Shown here: positions 1-12,279 of the stretch, piece after piece | How the letters are laid out: every line of letters starts with the position of its first letter | Numbering within the stretch: position 1 is the stretch's first letter | DNA from: Trochalopteron elliotii | Lineage: Eukaryota; Chordata; Aves; Passeriformes; Leiothrichidae | Reading direction: 5' to 3' | DNA: 64,000 nucleotides | NCBI GenBank assembly: GCA_024734555.1 | Contig: JANPWX010000034.1 | Coordinates: 1,410,398 to 1,474,397, forward strand | Program-made: the position numbers and the translations under genes | Notes under the pieces: generated by a model | What the model was told of the DNA's origin: nothing | Database searches by the model: none | What the model saw: only the letters and a program-made list of their open reading frames with translations

Positions 1-1415
1 TGGGAAGAAGCATCATGCTTGCACCTCAGAGCTGAAGTTAGCTGGGTGATTTTTGCTCACAGGGTTTGGTGCAAACTCTTTTATTTTTTGCTTGTTTAAC
101 CTTTGTGCCTTCACCCTCTGTTTGCCCTTTGGAGTGTCTCTGAATCTGGCATTCTTGCAAATCCCAAACTCTCAGTAGCAAATCTCAGCCTTACCCTCTG
201 TGTTTTTTCTGCATTGGCATGCAAATACCAGGAAACTGTGAGATTCATCCAGCTTATGAGAGGTGGATGCAGCACAGATCCCCAGGAGGCTGCACAGGCA
301 TTCCTGCCTCACATGCCCTGGGGAGAGCCGGCTGCAGGGAGCCCTGGACTGGGGGAAAAGCAGACCTGAACCCCCTGGCAAGTCTGCACCTGGCTGCTGC
401 ACCTCAGAGCCATAAATCAGCATCAGCAGCCCCTGGGTTCCACCACTGCTCTGACAAAACACAGCTGAGCTTCAAGTGTGAAATGAAATCCAGGTGAGTT
501 AGAGAGCAGCAGAAACAACACCAGGAATCTCCAAATCACATGGGGTGAAGAAGTGCAGCTTTGGGACAACAGCCTTTGGTCTTGATGCTGTCCTAAAAAT
601 CCCCTCTACAAGTTCTCATGGTCAGATATTCCTGACCTCAAAAACTGTGACCATTAAGAAAACCTGTCTGTTCTTACCACTCTTGCCACGACTGTGATGT
701 TTGCCTGCTAGAGGTCTGAGAAGCTTTTTGGTGAAACATCTGATCCTCTGGGTACAGAGCACAGGACTGGGCAGCAAAACCTCAGCTACACTCTCCAGCT
801 TCTCCACACAGCTTTTTTCTGTAGCTGCCTTGTCTCTCCCCTGTGTTTATGCAGTGCCTGGCACTGTGGGGCTGGGGGCTCAGCTTGCCTGCAGCAAGCA
901 GCCCCATCCCACAATAAAGGCATGCCTCTTTAGAAACTCTACCACCTTCCGTGAATAGCTGCAAGTTTGGTTCTGATCCAAGCAACCTTATCCACAAAGT
1001 ACAGAGAGAACCTGTCATGGTGTGAAATACTGAACTCTGCCTCTATTTGGAGGAAAGCCATGATTTATCAAGCTGAACACCACAAGGAGCGGATCCGTCT
1101 GCCTACCTAAATCTTCCTTGCTAGTTAACAGCTAGGCAGGGAGTTCTCTCTTAAACTTTTTCTTTTTTAAAATTTTTGTTATTTTTTAGAACTCAGATCA
1201 TTTATTCAAAGTGTAATGACGGCAGTAGATGGGGCTCATAACAGCTTCAAAATTAACATAATGATATTTGATAATAATCATAACATTTCATAATATTGAT
1301 TGCTGGAAAGAACTGACAGCAAAAGGACGTACCAGCTGTCTGTACGGGTAACATCTCCCAGCTTTTTAGCTTTTTGTCTCCTGATGGAAAGTATCTAACA
1401 GAGGCTGTGTTTATT

Positions 1416-1448
1416 TATGTATGTATGTATGTATGTATGTATGTATTT
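1416..1448. repeat. (TATG)n microsatellite
   Basis: About eight uninterrupted copies of a TATG tetranucleotide, flanked on both sides by TTTAT motifs. A simple sequence repeat, probably length-polymorphic. Confidence 0.95.
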
Positions 1449-4400
1449 ATCTGGGGCTTGTTTCTTCATAGAGAGGGAACAAGAGAGACAGCAGAAATAC
1501 AAACTTTGAAGTCTCTTTCAAGGAAGGTAAAGACATAAAATCCTTGATCTGGGCCCAGATGTATTTTCTGACCTTGACACCTGTTTCCTGACCATTCTGA
1601 CCACACCACCTCTTGCCTGGCCATGCTTGAGTATTCCAAGAGAACATCTTGATCCAGCACCCCTGGATGCCCAGTGGGACTCTCTGGGCTCCAGATGCCC
1701 ACGTCCAAACCCAAGGATGGTGGCTGTGAAGCTGGTAACAAGAAGGCACTGCTCTCTCACCTGAAGCCAGGAGCAGTGACACACTTTATACCTGTATTGC
1801 TAAACCCTCTTTTCCATCTTTTCTCCCTCCAGCCGCAGAGTGTGTGCAAACTGCTTCCTGCCCATGGCCAGGTACACAAACCCTGACAGGGACAGGAACA
1901 AAGAGCATGAGCCAAAAACCACCCCAGGAACAGGGCAGCCATGTGGGTCACTGCAGGCCAGCCCAGGACATGAAGCTGTGATTTTATTTATGGATACACA
2001 TGGAGCCTGGATGATTTGCCAGTCCTAATTCAATGACACATTTAATCCTTCACTTGACCAGAGCTGAGCTGCTGTGGTGCTGGTGGGGCATTTCCAATGG
2101 CCAGATGCTTTGAACTTCTTCATTTTTACCCTAGTGGTTGCCTGCAGATGCCAGGCAGAGATTTAACTTTCCAGGTGCTTAGCAAGCTCTGAAGAGCTGT
2201 GTATGTGAAGAGGAACATTCAAAATCACGAGTAACATCAGCCAGCATTGTCTGGGGAAGTGAAGTGTTTCTCGAGAATATGCAAGTCTGAAGAAGAGAAA
2301 TCAGCCTACCTCTCTCAAGCCTCATTCCAGCTCTTTAATAATAAAATCTTACGGTTGCTGAGCTTCTTTTGACCACTCAAAGGAGAATGAATTGCTAAAT
2401 TTGTACTGTGGGGAATTTCTATCGTGGGGACTTATTACCACTCCTACCACAACTTTGGGGTATAAATGCTTCTCCATGCTAAGCAGCAGCTCAGAGGGTC
2501 TGTGCACAGGGATGTTCATGTGTCTGAGCGTTCCCTGGCTCCCATCCCCCAGCTTTAACTCCTCTCCTACATTATGGGATAAGTTATAATGCAACCCTGG
2601 AAATTTGTGGTGAGGAATTTGTTATGCGCATGCAATATAATGAAGTGTAGGCAACATCTGTGGCTGGCATTTTCCATCATGCCATGGAGTTTAACAGTGA
2701 AATCAGGGCTGTGATGCATTATCTGAGAGGGAAGGAGTGAAGGGAGGGAGAGAGTCTGTTGACTTAAGGATCCCTCCAAATAGCATTGGATAAGAAAATA
2801 AGGAGACTAGTGGAACAGTCAGTCCTTGTTTGGTTGGCTGAGTGCAGATTGAACAGATCAAATATTTACTGGTGCTCCCAGTGCAGAAGAATAGCTGGAT
2901 CTCTGGGTGATTGGAGCCAAAGTGATACTGAGCCCTGTTAAAATATCATAATGCCTAATGCATAATGCAATTTTTCAGCCTCTGTGCTGCTTTTCAGCTC
3001 TACCCCTGCTTGGGAAATCTGCTCATCACTGCAATAATTTTCTCCTTAGAGGAAGGTGAGCTGGGGAAGAAAAGACACATTAGGATTGGGGTAATGAGTG
3101 ATTTTGTGAAGGGAAAATGGTGCCACTGCTGTGAGTGGAAAAGAAACCCTCTGAGGGAAGAATTCATGTGTTGCTGGCTATTCAGTGGGCAGGAGAGGAT
3201 GGAGAGACCCATCTCTCCCCAGTCCTTGCTGCAATTCCAGCAGCTCCAGGGGTTCTCCTTTGCTCCTCCCTGAGACACAGGCACCAGGGACAGGACTAGC
3301 CTACATGAAAACCTGCTTTTGGCAGGTGGCACTGGAGAACTTCCACTTGGCTTTTGTTGATGAGCTCTCCAAGCCATGAAAATAAAGGGTTCATGGGTGA
3401 CAGCACACCCCAAAAAATTGCTCCAGCTTTAGGGACACGTGGTTTAGGATGGCAGCAGTGCCCAGCTCCCAGTCCATGTGCTGGGAGATGTGCACAAGGC
3501 AGCAGCTGTTGCCAGTGTGGAAATCTCCTTTATAGCAATCAGGGAAGCAAAAGGAAGGAAGGCACAACCTGAGCTTCAGAACTGCTGAAATCCTTCGGTC
3601 TAATGACTTCAGCTGGATTTACAAACACTTGGCACCCCCACACGCTTCTTGGAACAGTGGATGTAAAACGAGGGTGACTGCATTAAGCGTGGTAGGTGAA
3701 AGGAGAATGAGGCTCAAAAGACAAATGTGCTTTAGCTTGGTACTTTCCAGCCTTTTAAATCCTGAAGCTTTTACCTAATGTTGATTCATCCTTGCTCAAG
3801 GAAAACATTCTCTTGTTGCAGCGGATAAGTCGCCAGAGGAAATTCTTAAGGATTTGTCTGATAATGAAAAGATGATTGGAATGGCTGAGTAAAAAAGCAT
3901 AAAATGGTGAGAAAGTAGCAGCAGAGTGGTTTAAAAATGACACATTCACTTCTCTGTGTGTATAGCTCCACTGAATCTTTTGTGTAAACTCTCAGAATTC
4001 CTGGAAAAGAAAAATATCAACCAAAGGTGGCATTTTCCAGGAAACTCTCTTAAAAGAATCATCCTCATATTCATTCAGTAGACACTGCCAATAAACTTGT
4101 GTGTGAAATTGCAAAGCCTTTTGAGAAAGCAGTTGAAATAAAGTTTGCAGTTGTTGGTTTGTGAGACAAAGGATTTCCCAAATATATTGTGCTATAACCC
4201 TTTCCTCCTTTTTTTTCCTGTTGGTGCAGGAGTCAGTAATTTTAAGTAATTGGTTTGCCCCAAACAGTTTTTTCTAGGAATAAGGATTGAACCAATTCCT
4301 AAACATGAAAAATGGAAACTTTTGGAGTAGAAGTACTTAAAATGTTCAGCAATCATGTATCAAAATTTAATGCAGTGATTCTTTCAGGTGCTGAAATCAG

Positions 4401-6450
4401 TAAAAATCAGTTTAATAAACATTTTCTGTGGTTATTTGTGGGTTTGTGGATCAAATAATTGACTTGTTGGTGGTAGAACATCAAAATGAAGGATTCAGGA
4501 GTGAGAATTAGTAGAAAGTGAGCAAACTGCTCAGTGCTTAAATTCCTGCAGCAAGTCATTTAGTCATGGTCTCTGCTAATGAGCTACAGCCCCCAGTTTT
4601 TCATCCAGTGTGCTTTTAATTCCCATGTGTTTCACTTCTCTGGAGGGGCTATGGAAGAGCAAGGTGAGAAGTTCTGCTGCCATCCAGCCTGAATGCAGCT
4701 GCAGTCTGAATTGACCCATGTGGGAGACACTGATTTATTGAAGAGGATTGAACACATTAGAGATGGTCTGCTGGAGAGGAAAGAATGTATTGAAACACTA
4801 AGAATCTTCAGGGTCAGCCAGAGTCAAAATGGGAATCACAGCTGATATTAGTTAATAAACTACTGGGAGAAAGGCAGGAGAAAAGATGATTTTTGATCTT
4901 GCCAAATGTGTCAGCTTGTTGGTAGGATGGCTGAAGTGCCTTAGATGCTCTCCATAAATGTCAGAGAGAAAAATGCACCCACTGGGGAAAAATTTGGGGT
5001 GTGTGAGATCAGAATGCCTTGTTGAGGAGTCCTGACTCCCTCTGTTGCAGAAGCAGCCCGAGGAGATTAAATTTCCAACTTAGATTCCCTAATGATCTGC
5101 TCTGGGAGGAATCCTGAAATTGCCACATCCCAGAGCTGGTTCCTGAGGAGGGTGAATTTACATCCCTGCTTTTCCGTGCCGACAAGGGTGGCTCCCCAGG
5201 AGAAGGAGGAGAATGGCTAAAGCCATTCAAAGGAGAGGGAGGTTTAGAGCTCCTGAATGCATCCTGGTCTCTGCTTCTCATGCTAAGAAGCAATTGAAAT
5301 ATTAAAGGTAATAAAATGTGATTTAGTTCATGCTGTGAACTTCAGTTATTTACTTCAGTTCACGCTTTGCATTTTATCTGCTGGGCCTCAGACTGTCTAT
5401 GTTGATAAATCACCATGTTGCAAGTACAGAAGGGGGAAAGAACACTTTATTTCATAACTGTTCAATTATGAAGGCAGAGGAGGAGGGAAAAATGCATAGA
5501 TCAATATCACTTTTTCCAGAGTTATCAATATCTCTAGTGTCATCATTATTTCACCCTTTCTTAGCCAGGAATCCTCACCCCCATTTTAAAGGCAGGAATA
5601 GCCACTTATCCAAGGAGCCAGGGATAGAAATGGAGTTTCAAACTGAGGTTAGCTTCTTCCACTCTACAGAACTGCAGAGTAACAGAGTGCTATGATTAAA
5701 AAAACATTTCCTCCACCCAGGGAGTCTCTGGACCCAAATCTTCCATGCAGACACCACGTAGCACGTGGAGGCTGTCAACAGCAGCACAGTGATTCTCAGA
5801 GAGGAACTGTTGTTCCAGCTTTAGGGGTCTACCCTTCAAATGACAAATTGTGGCACTAATTGACAGAATCTCCCATAATTAAATGGGAGGTTGAAAATTA
5901 TTTCTTTTCCCTTGCATTTCTATCCTTTTGCCACTCCCAACAAAGGACAAAATGTCAGTCATAACGTCAGCCCAGCAGAGGTTTGTCACTTTATCTCAGT
6001 TTTAAATATTATTTGAATGTTAGCTCTTTACATTAGCTTTTCTTTATTTGATAAAAAAGGCAAACTGATCATAATAGGCATAAAACCGTCATGAGAAGGT
6101 CATAAAATGCATATTGCTCACTGAAATGAACAGGGCATCTCCCATCCTATCTATCTGGTAAATAAATGCTGAAGTAAGTTTCTCTATCTTGCTGTTGTTT
6201 TTACATTTTTAAGTGTACCCTGAGCTGCTATAAAGTGCCAGATTGACAACTCTGCTTGTTGCCAGAATAGTGACAGAATAGACTCCAGGCAGGGTGAGAC
6301 ACCATCATGCAAATGTGTTCCAAGCCTCTTTTGGACCAGACTGGGATGGAAGAAAATGTTAAGGGTGAAAGATCCTCTGTGTGGCCTGTAAAATCCTTTG
6401 TCTCTATAGTCTAGCATAGATGGTGGTTGCATGTGTCAGAATACAGAAGG

Positions 6451-6484
6451 AAAAAAAAAAAAGAAAAAAAAAAAGAAAATAAAA
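6451..6484. repeat. A-rich low-complexity tract
   Basis: Runs of 11-12 A residues separated by single G residues, ending in AAAATAAAAG. It could be the tail of a plus-strand retroposed sequence, but I recognise no retrocopy in the preceding 250 bases and see no obvious target-site duplication, so I call only simple sequence. Confidence 0.85.
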
Positions 6485-9400
6485 GAGCATTAAAATATTT
6501 ACTAAGCACAGACTTGGCTAAGATTTACAAATATGTGATTTCAGTGGGGTTGATGCCATTATTTGTGTGTACACATTAAAACACCGTAGAGAGGTGATTT
6601 TCAGAAATCATAGAGCACTCCTCTGTGAAAACTGTGCTTCTAAAACAGCACACTTCTCCCTCAAAACCTAAACAATACTTCAGAGTATCCAGCTGACATA
6701 TAAACAGGACATGGAAATGCCAATTGCTTGTGGCAAGTGGGAAGTTTCACTCTGTAAACTGCCTTTGGATTCTACCCAACCAAACATTCATTAAAATGGA
6801 AAGAAATCCCCAGACCCACAGGTTGCTAGGAAGTCCTTTAGAAACTTGAATAATTACCTGGGACCTGTATGTATTCCCAATCCAGCAGTCAAATAGGTTT
6901 TTTGTTGATGATCCTGATTTTGTCAGAGTGGAGGGATTTAAAACTGTCTAGACCCTCATCACTTCTTGCTGATCCTTTGTGTAACTCTGGCACAAAAGTA
7001 AGGTCAAGCCCACTCTGCAGAAGCTGAAGGTTGCACAGCAAAGTACATGTATGCACCTATAAAATATATGTATCTCTACATTACAGCTACCAGTGGAAAC
7101 AGAAGAGAAATTTCCTTAACCTCCATGCTCATTTAGGGAAGAAAAAGGACAAAAATTACTTTTTTCATCTAGAAAGGTAGCATGGTTCATAGGAAAATTG
7201 TTGTTTAAAGGTTTGAAGAGGATGTCCTCTTGAAATAGAAGGTGAGGTAACATAAACCAATACTTCCATGTTCAAACCTGCAGGTGACACAATCTGATGG
7301 ACAAAGCAGCAATATGGGTGTTTTTCACCTTGCAGTTCACAGGCCTGGAGGTGTTGTGTCAGCTTTTGGGGGAGTTTTGCAATAAACTCCAACCTGTGGC
7401 TGAAAAACCTGTAATCCTTCCAATTATTGCCTCCACAGGAACTGCTGCCAGGGCAGAAACACCTCAGCAGAGGGACTGGTGCTGGTGTGCTCCTGAGAGG
7501 TCTGTACACACCAACACAGCCATGGGGAGGGGAACCCAACTGTGCTGCTTCATCAGCTCTTGCAATTAATTACATTTAATAGCAGGACCAAACAATAGCA
7601 ATTGATGAATTAATGAGTTAGCAAGAGATGATTAAGAGAACATGACATAGCTTTCAGCGCCTTGTGACTGACACTGGGATGTGAAAGGGAAGGAAAAACA
7701 GGAATGAACAAATGTTTCCATCCACCCATCTTGCCTTCCTGTCCTTAGGAATGGGAAAGGCTCGTGGGCAAAGAGGTCCTGAAAGAGTTAAGGCTCATTA
7801 TGGGAAACAAACCTTGCACTTGAAGGACCTGCAAGAGGTGAAGGAGCAGGAATAGATGGGATGGGAGAAGTACAGAATCATTTTTGCCAGAGCACCTTGA
7901 ATCCCCAGCTGGATGCATGAACTTGGAGCTCTTTGTGCAGGAGACACACAGCAGAGCCTTGGACCAGCCCCACAGCTCTGCATTTAGGACAACTCACAGA
8001 CGAGTGTTTAACTTTACACTTGGGCTAAAATTCCCTCCAAAATGATGAAGAGCTATCCAAGAACTCAAAAACAGCAAATGCATTTCTCTGCCTTTTCAAG
8101 AGACACACCTCTTTTAGAAACTGATTTCAAGCCATTTTCAGCCCACTGGGCATTTTTGTTTAAGTCCTTTCTTGGCCACTACTGACTGACTGCTTTTATA
8201 TTTGGAATGTTCTCCAGCTTACCCTGGACAGCAACACTGCCCTGAATTGGGACCATGTGATCTTTATCATAAAATCTGATCCATTTTTGTCCTTTTCTTC
8301 TACATGTTACTCTTATTTCCTTTATTGCGAAGCTTACACTGCTGGGAAGCACTCTGGCCTGGGACATTGAACACATTCATATTGTGTTATACATCTCCTT
8401 CCCTTTTTGTGATGGAAGGAGTCAGGGAAATTTGTGACCAAGCCCAAAATGAAAAGCAACCCATTGCCACGCCAGTCTGGATGAGGAGCTGTAGGCAAAT
8501 TCTACCCTTTGAAAAGCTACGAGCTTTTGAGACCCCACAAGGTTTGCCATCTTACAAACCACATGCTATTTGGGGAAAGGAAAGTTTGGGTGCCTCTCCT
8601 GGCATGTGTCTGGGTGATTCCCGTTCAGATGTTGTGTTCGTACCCCATGGATGCTTAGCCAGGTTTAGAAGCCAAGGAAGTGCTTGGCTGAGCAAAAGAG
8701 TTATTTGGGGCTTGAGTCATGGTGGAAATGAGCCTCCCTGAACATTGAGGCCCCAGCCAGGGTTGTGAAATCACTTTGTGTCTGGAGATCTCTCCTCTTT
8801 CGTGAATAACAGCTTTGCTCAAGTCGACTTTTAGAATCCCTTTTTTTGGTCCTGATACTGCTGCTACAACAACATCTTGGGGAAATTTGTCTCAATCCAC
8901 AACATGCTTATGTTTCTGTTCGTCATAGTCTAAATTTAGGCAAAGAGAAAACTACAGTCCACTTACTCTCCCTGCTGAAAAAAGAGGCTGAGAGGGAGCT
9001 TTTACTATTTGCACAAGCTAATGGAGATACATCTCCTAATTCCCCCTTTGTCTCTCAGATTTGAAGCTGCTTCTTGCTTGCTGTTAGGGCTGGTAACTGA
9101 TAATAAAGGTAGCAATTATTTTTACATTGCAGGATGCTCAGTACAGAGGCTATGCAGGAGTGTCATTACTAAACAGTGTTCGATATTTATTCATGTATGT
9201 AAATTCCACTGGTTGAAACCTTGACACATTCACAGCATCCCATATTTCATTCAGTTTATCCTCTGTAATTGTTCCCAACTGCTCAACAGCTCTGAACGAT
9301 GAGTCCCATTGAGAGCAGGAGGTACAATGAGTGTAGTGGCTCTTGCTTCATAAATAATCTCAGAACCCTGAGGACTGCAAATGACCTTCTTGCATTTGAG

Positions 9401-10648
9401 ATTGGAAAAAGGAGTGCGCTGTTTAAAAGCTGTTTGGTGGTTTTGACTTTTACAGTTTGAGTCACAGATGTGCTTCTTTATTTTGTCTTCTTGAGGAGAA
9501 GGTGGATGGCACAAAGGGGTGTAAGGAAAACAGGGTGTAAGAGGTGTGTAAAGGTCATTGCTGTAAGAAAAGTTGATATTTTTACTCTGGTTTGATTTTT
9601 TTCTTTTAGTATTTGTTATACAGAATCAGTTTGTGCAGTTGACAGGAACTTCTTGTAACTTAGAAGCATTTTAGGAACAAAAAAATTGAAGTGGATGTAT
9701 GTCACAGTAGGTGGAGATTGAAGAACAGTAGATTAGTGTGCTATAGCTTTTATTTAAAATTTTTCTCCTCTCCAGAAGATGATTCTTCATCTCTCTCTGG
9801 AAAGCATTTTGGCATGACTTACTACATTCAGAAGGATTAGTTCAGTGGAACTTCTGAACCTGACGTGGTGGGCATGTGCAACACCCAGATTTTTCCTAAA
9901 ACTGTGTTCACATTGATAACCCTGGCATCACTGGAAATGCTTGGGAACTATTCCTGAACAGCCTGGCATTTATACTGCAGAGTTAGTAGTGTTTTGCAGT
10001 CTAAAGCTTTGGTCCAGCCAAAGATAAGCCCAAGAAAATGGAGTTCTGACATGTTATTTGGGCACTGCTTTGTTTACTTACTTCCTGGATATATCAATGC
10101 TGAAATTTCACTCTCTCCTCGCTGCTATGCCCCAGGGTATATCCTTCTTTGCTGCCTCTGAAAACATCAACTAGTTCAGCTGAGGGAAGGAGACCCCTCT
10201 GAGAGATCTGAGCTTTAATAACACAGGGATTATGCCTTTCACCTTCATACAGGGCAATTTGGAAGACACTGCTAAGTATGTTTAAAGACAAAATCAGGAG
10301 GTGAATATTTTCATGAGGCAAATCAACACCAGCACAAGGAAAGGAGAAGAACAAAACACCCAAGATTTTTTTAACATATCTGCATGTTGTTTGTTGCTTT
10401 AAGCAACACTTGAGCATTGAAATAAAGCCCAGAGAGGAGGTGGAAGAATACAAACATTATTACTATGTGTAAATGTGGATGTTTTTGAAGAAAGACTTGC
10501 CACAAATAATCACAGACTAGAAACTTGCACTGGGGAACCAAAAAGTGAATGGCTGGAGTCCCAAGCCCAGACAAGTGAAAGACAATCAGCAGGCTTGATC
10601 TTGCAGAAGGAAAATAGTGAGGAGACTTGAACTCCCATTTAAAAACAA

Positions 10649-10682
10649 ACAAAACTGATCTTGGCACAAAACTGATCTTGGC
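10649..10682. repeat. 17-bp perfect tandem duplication
   Basis: The 17-mer ACAAAACTGATCTTGGC occurs twice head to tail with no mismatch, which suggests a recent replication-slippage event. Confidence 0.9.
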
Positions 10683-11723
10683 CTTATTATTGCTGCCTAA
10701 AGTTTAAGAATTGCACAGTAGTGATTATCATCATGGAAGGGGAGAGAAACTGCTCCAGGCTCTGGCTGAAATTACAGCATCTTGTCTTCCACATACCACT
10801 CCTCTGCAGCTCCAGATCACTGCCTATGTGGCAAGAGGCTGTCACTAAAACCTTGGCACAGCCACTGCATGCTACAGACAAGACACACTTGCTGAGCTGA
10901 TGTTCGTGGTCCTTTGACATTTGTCCTTTTTTATTGTTTTCTTTGAACTAGGTGATGTTAGACTGAAAGCATATGTTGGCTGCTTGTACAAAGAAAATCA
11001 TGACCAACCAGCTCATATAAATTACAAGCTGGTCTTGTTACTTCTTATTAATAAGAACAAATTTGAGAGGATGTGGTTTATGTTCCCCCTGACAAGGATC
11101 TTACATCGTGTCTGTCTCCAGAGCAGACTTTGGAGCTTCAGAGTTTTGTATTTCTGCTCTGCCATGATGTAACCTGGCCCATCTGCTAAGTTCAGGCTGC
11201 ATCACAAGCTTAGCAGGAGTTACTGTGGAGAGAGCAGAGTATGAATGATGAAAAGGAGCCTTGACCAGCTAAGCTCCAAAGGCATTTGACAAAAAAAGTC
11301 TGTGTCACTGTCACAGTAATTAATACTGAAGAGCATTTTGGTGCCATGAATACTGTACTTAAGGAATTATATCAGCATGTTCAAAATGCATCATGAGAGG
11401 GCACATTTCATTTGACTTAGTTTCAAAAAGGAACAAGTAATAATACAATTACATAAAACCATGCCAGCAGGGAAAATCATCCTTTCTTCTCTTAGATTGC
11501 TGTAACCAGACTCTTTCAATTATTGAGATCCCAAGAATGTGTGCATTTATTAAATTTAAGCTTATCAAGACTCCAGCAATACTGCCCAGTGTTGCCAGCT
11601 ACTTATCGGGTGGTCTCAACAGAAAAACGAAACCTTTCCAAAAATTGCATGCTGAACTAAAGGTGGGACCACATCTTTTGTGCAGTGTGCATCTCTGGTC
11701 CTCCAAGCCAGAGAAAGATCCAT

Positions 11724-11728
11724 TAGAA
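11724..11728. repeat. Target-site duplication TAGAA, left copy
   Basis: Five bases identical to 12275-12279, directly abutting the TG end of the LTR. Confidence 0.7.
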
Positions 11729-12274
11729 TGTGATGGTTTGAAAGCAAAACTAGTGAGAGGCTCCAAGTCAGAAATACAATTTAATAGAAAAAGAAAAAAA
11801 AAAAATAAATGCAATAATACAAAAGACCCCTGACAGAGTCAGAATACAACCTGAGCAAGATGATGGAAGCAGCAATCCCGTAGAAAGGTCTGGTAGCTCT
11901 GATCCTCTGTAGATCCAGTGGGTAAGGTACCCCGTATTGTCCCAGATCCCAGATTATATGCAGGTGAGAATGCTTGGCTCCTCCCCCTGGGTGGAGCATC
12001 TCACAATGGAATAATGAGTCATACAGGGGGGTCCTTGATGGCCCATTAACGGGAGATAACTCCTGGTGGGAGTTATCTGTAAGTCATCAGCAGGCCATTA
12101 ACAGAAAACACGTTATCAAAAGACCCATTAGCAGAGGACACCTTAACAAAAGACACCCTAACAGAAAGAGGGAGGGGAGAGTCTGGAAGAATGCTGCTTC
12201 AGCAATAGGTTTCCACAGTTCATGAAGATGGTGGTAGAATACTCCGTGCACGTTCTACACCACAACCCAGGACA
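11729..12274 (-). mobile_element. Solo LTR of an avian endogenous retrovirus, minus strand
   Basis: A 546-bp element. On the plus strand it begins TGTGATGGTTTG and ends CCCAGGACA, so read on the minus strand it starts TGTCCTGGG and ends CCATCACA, with the TG...CA termini of retroviral LTRs. A 5-bp direct repeat TAGAA lies immediately outside both ends (11724-11728 and 12275-12279), a target-site duplication. On the minus strand there is a TATA-like CATATAAT (11952-11959) and downstream an ATTAAA poly(A)-type signal (11780-11785), in the right order for U3-R-U5. The sequence resembles LTRs common in passerine genomes from memory. A 5-bp TSD fits ERVL/ERV3-like integration better than the 6 bp usual for ERVK. 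No internal gag-pol sequence adjoins it, so it is a solo LTR left by recombination. The precise family is not determined. Confidence 0.8.
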
Positions 12275-12279
12275 TAGAA
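12275..12279. repeat. Target-site duplication TAGAA, right copy
   Basis: Five bases identical to 11724-11728, directly abutting the CA end of the LTR. Confidence 0.7.

Larger units (their letters stand above)
1..11728. other. Non-coding stretch, no gene recognised
   Basis: I see no exon, RNA gene or well-preserved transposon here. The open frames are short and composition-driven, on both strands. The stretch holds a TATG microsatellite near 1.4 kb, an A-rich tract near 6.45 kb and a 17-bp tandem duplication near 10.65 kb, listed separately. It is moderately AT-rich with few CpGs, as expected for avian intergenic or intronic DNA. Highly diverged repeats could be missed by eye. Confidence 0.55.

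Noticed and set aside
480..497. Strong splice-donor-like CAG|GTGAGT at the end of a 92-codon frame
   Set aside because: No convincing acceptor or recognisable peptide upstream. Single donor matches are frequent by chance.
8304..8741. 145-codon open frame, plus strand
   Set aside because: Residue composition is not protein-like, no recognisable motif, no supporting context.
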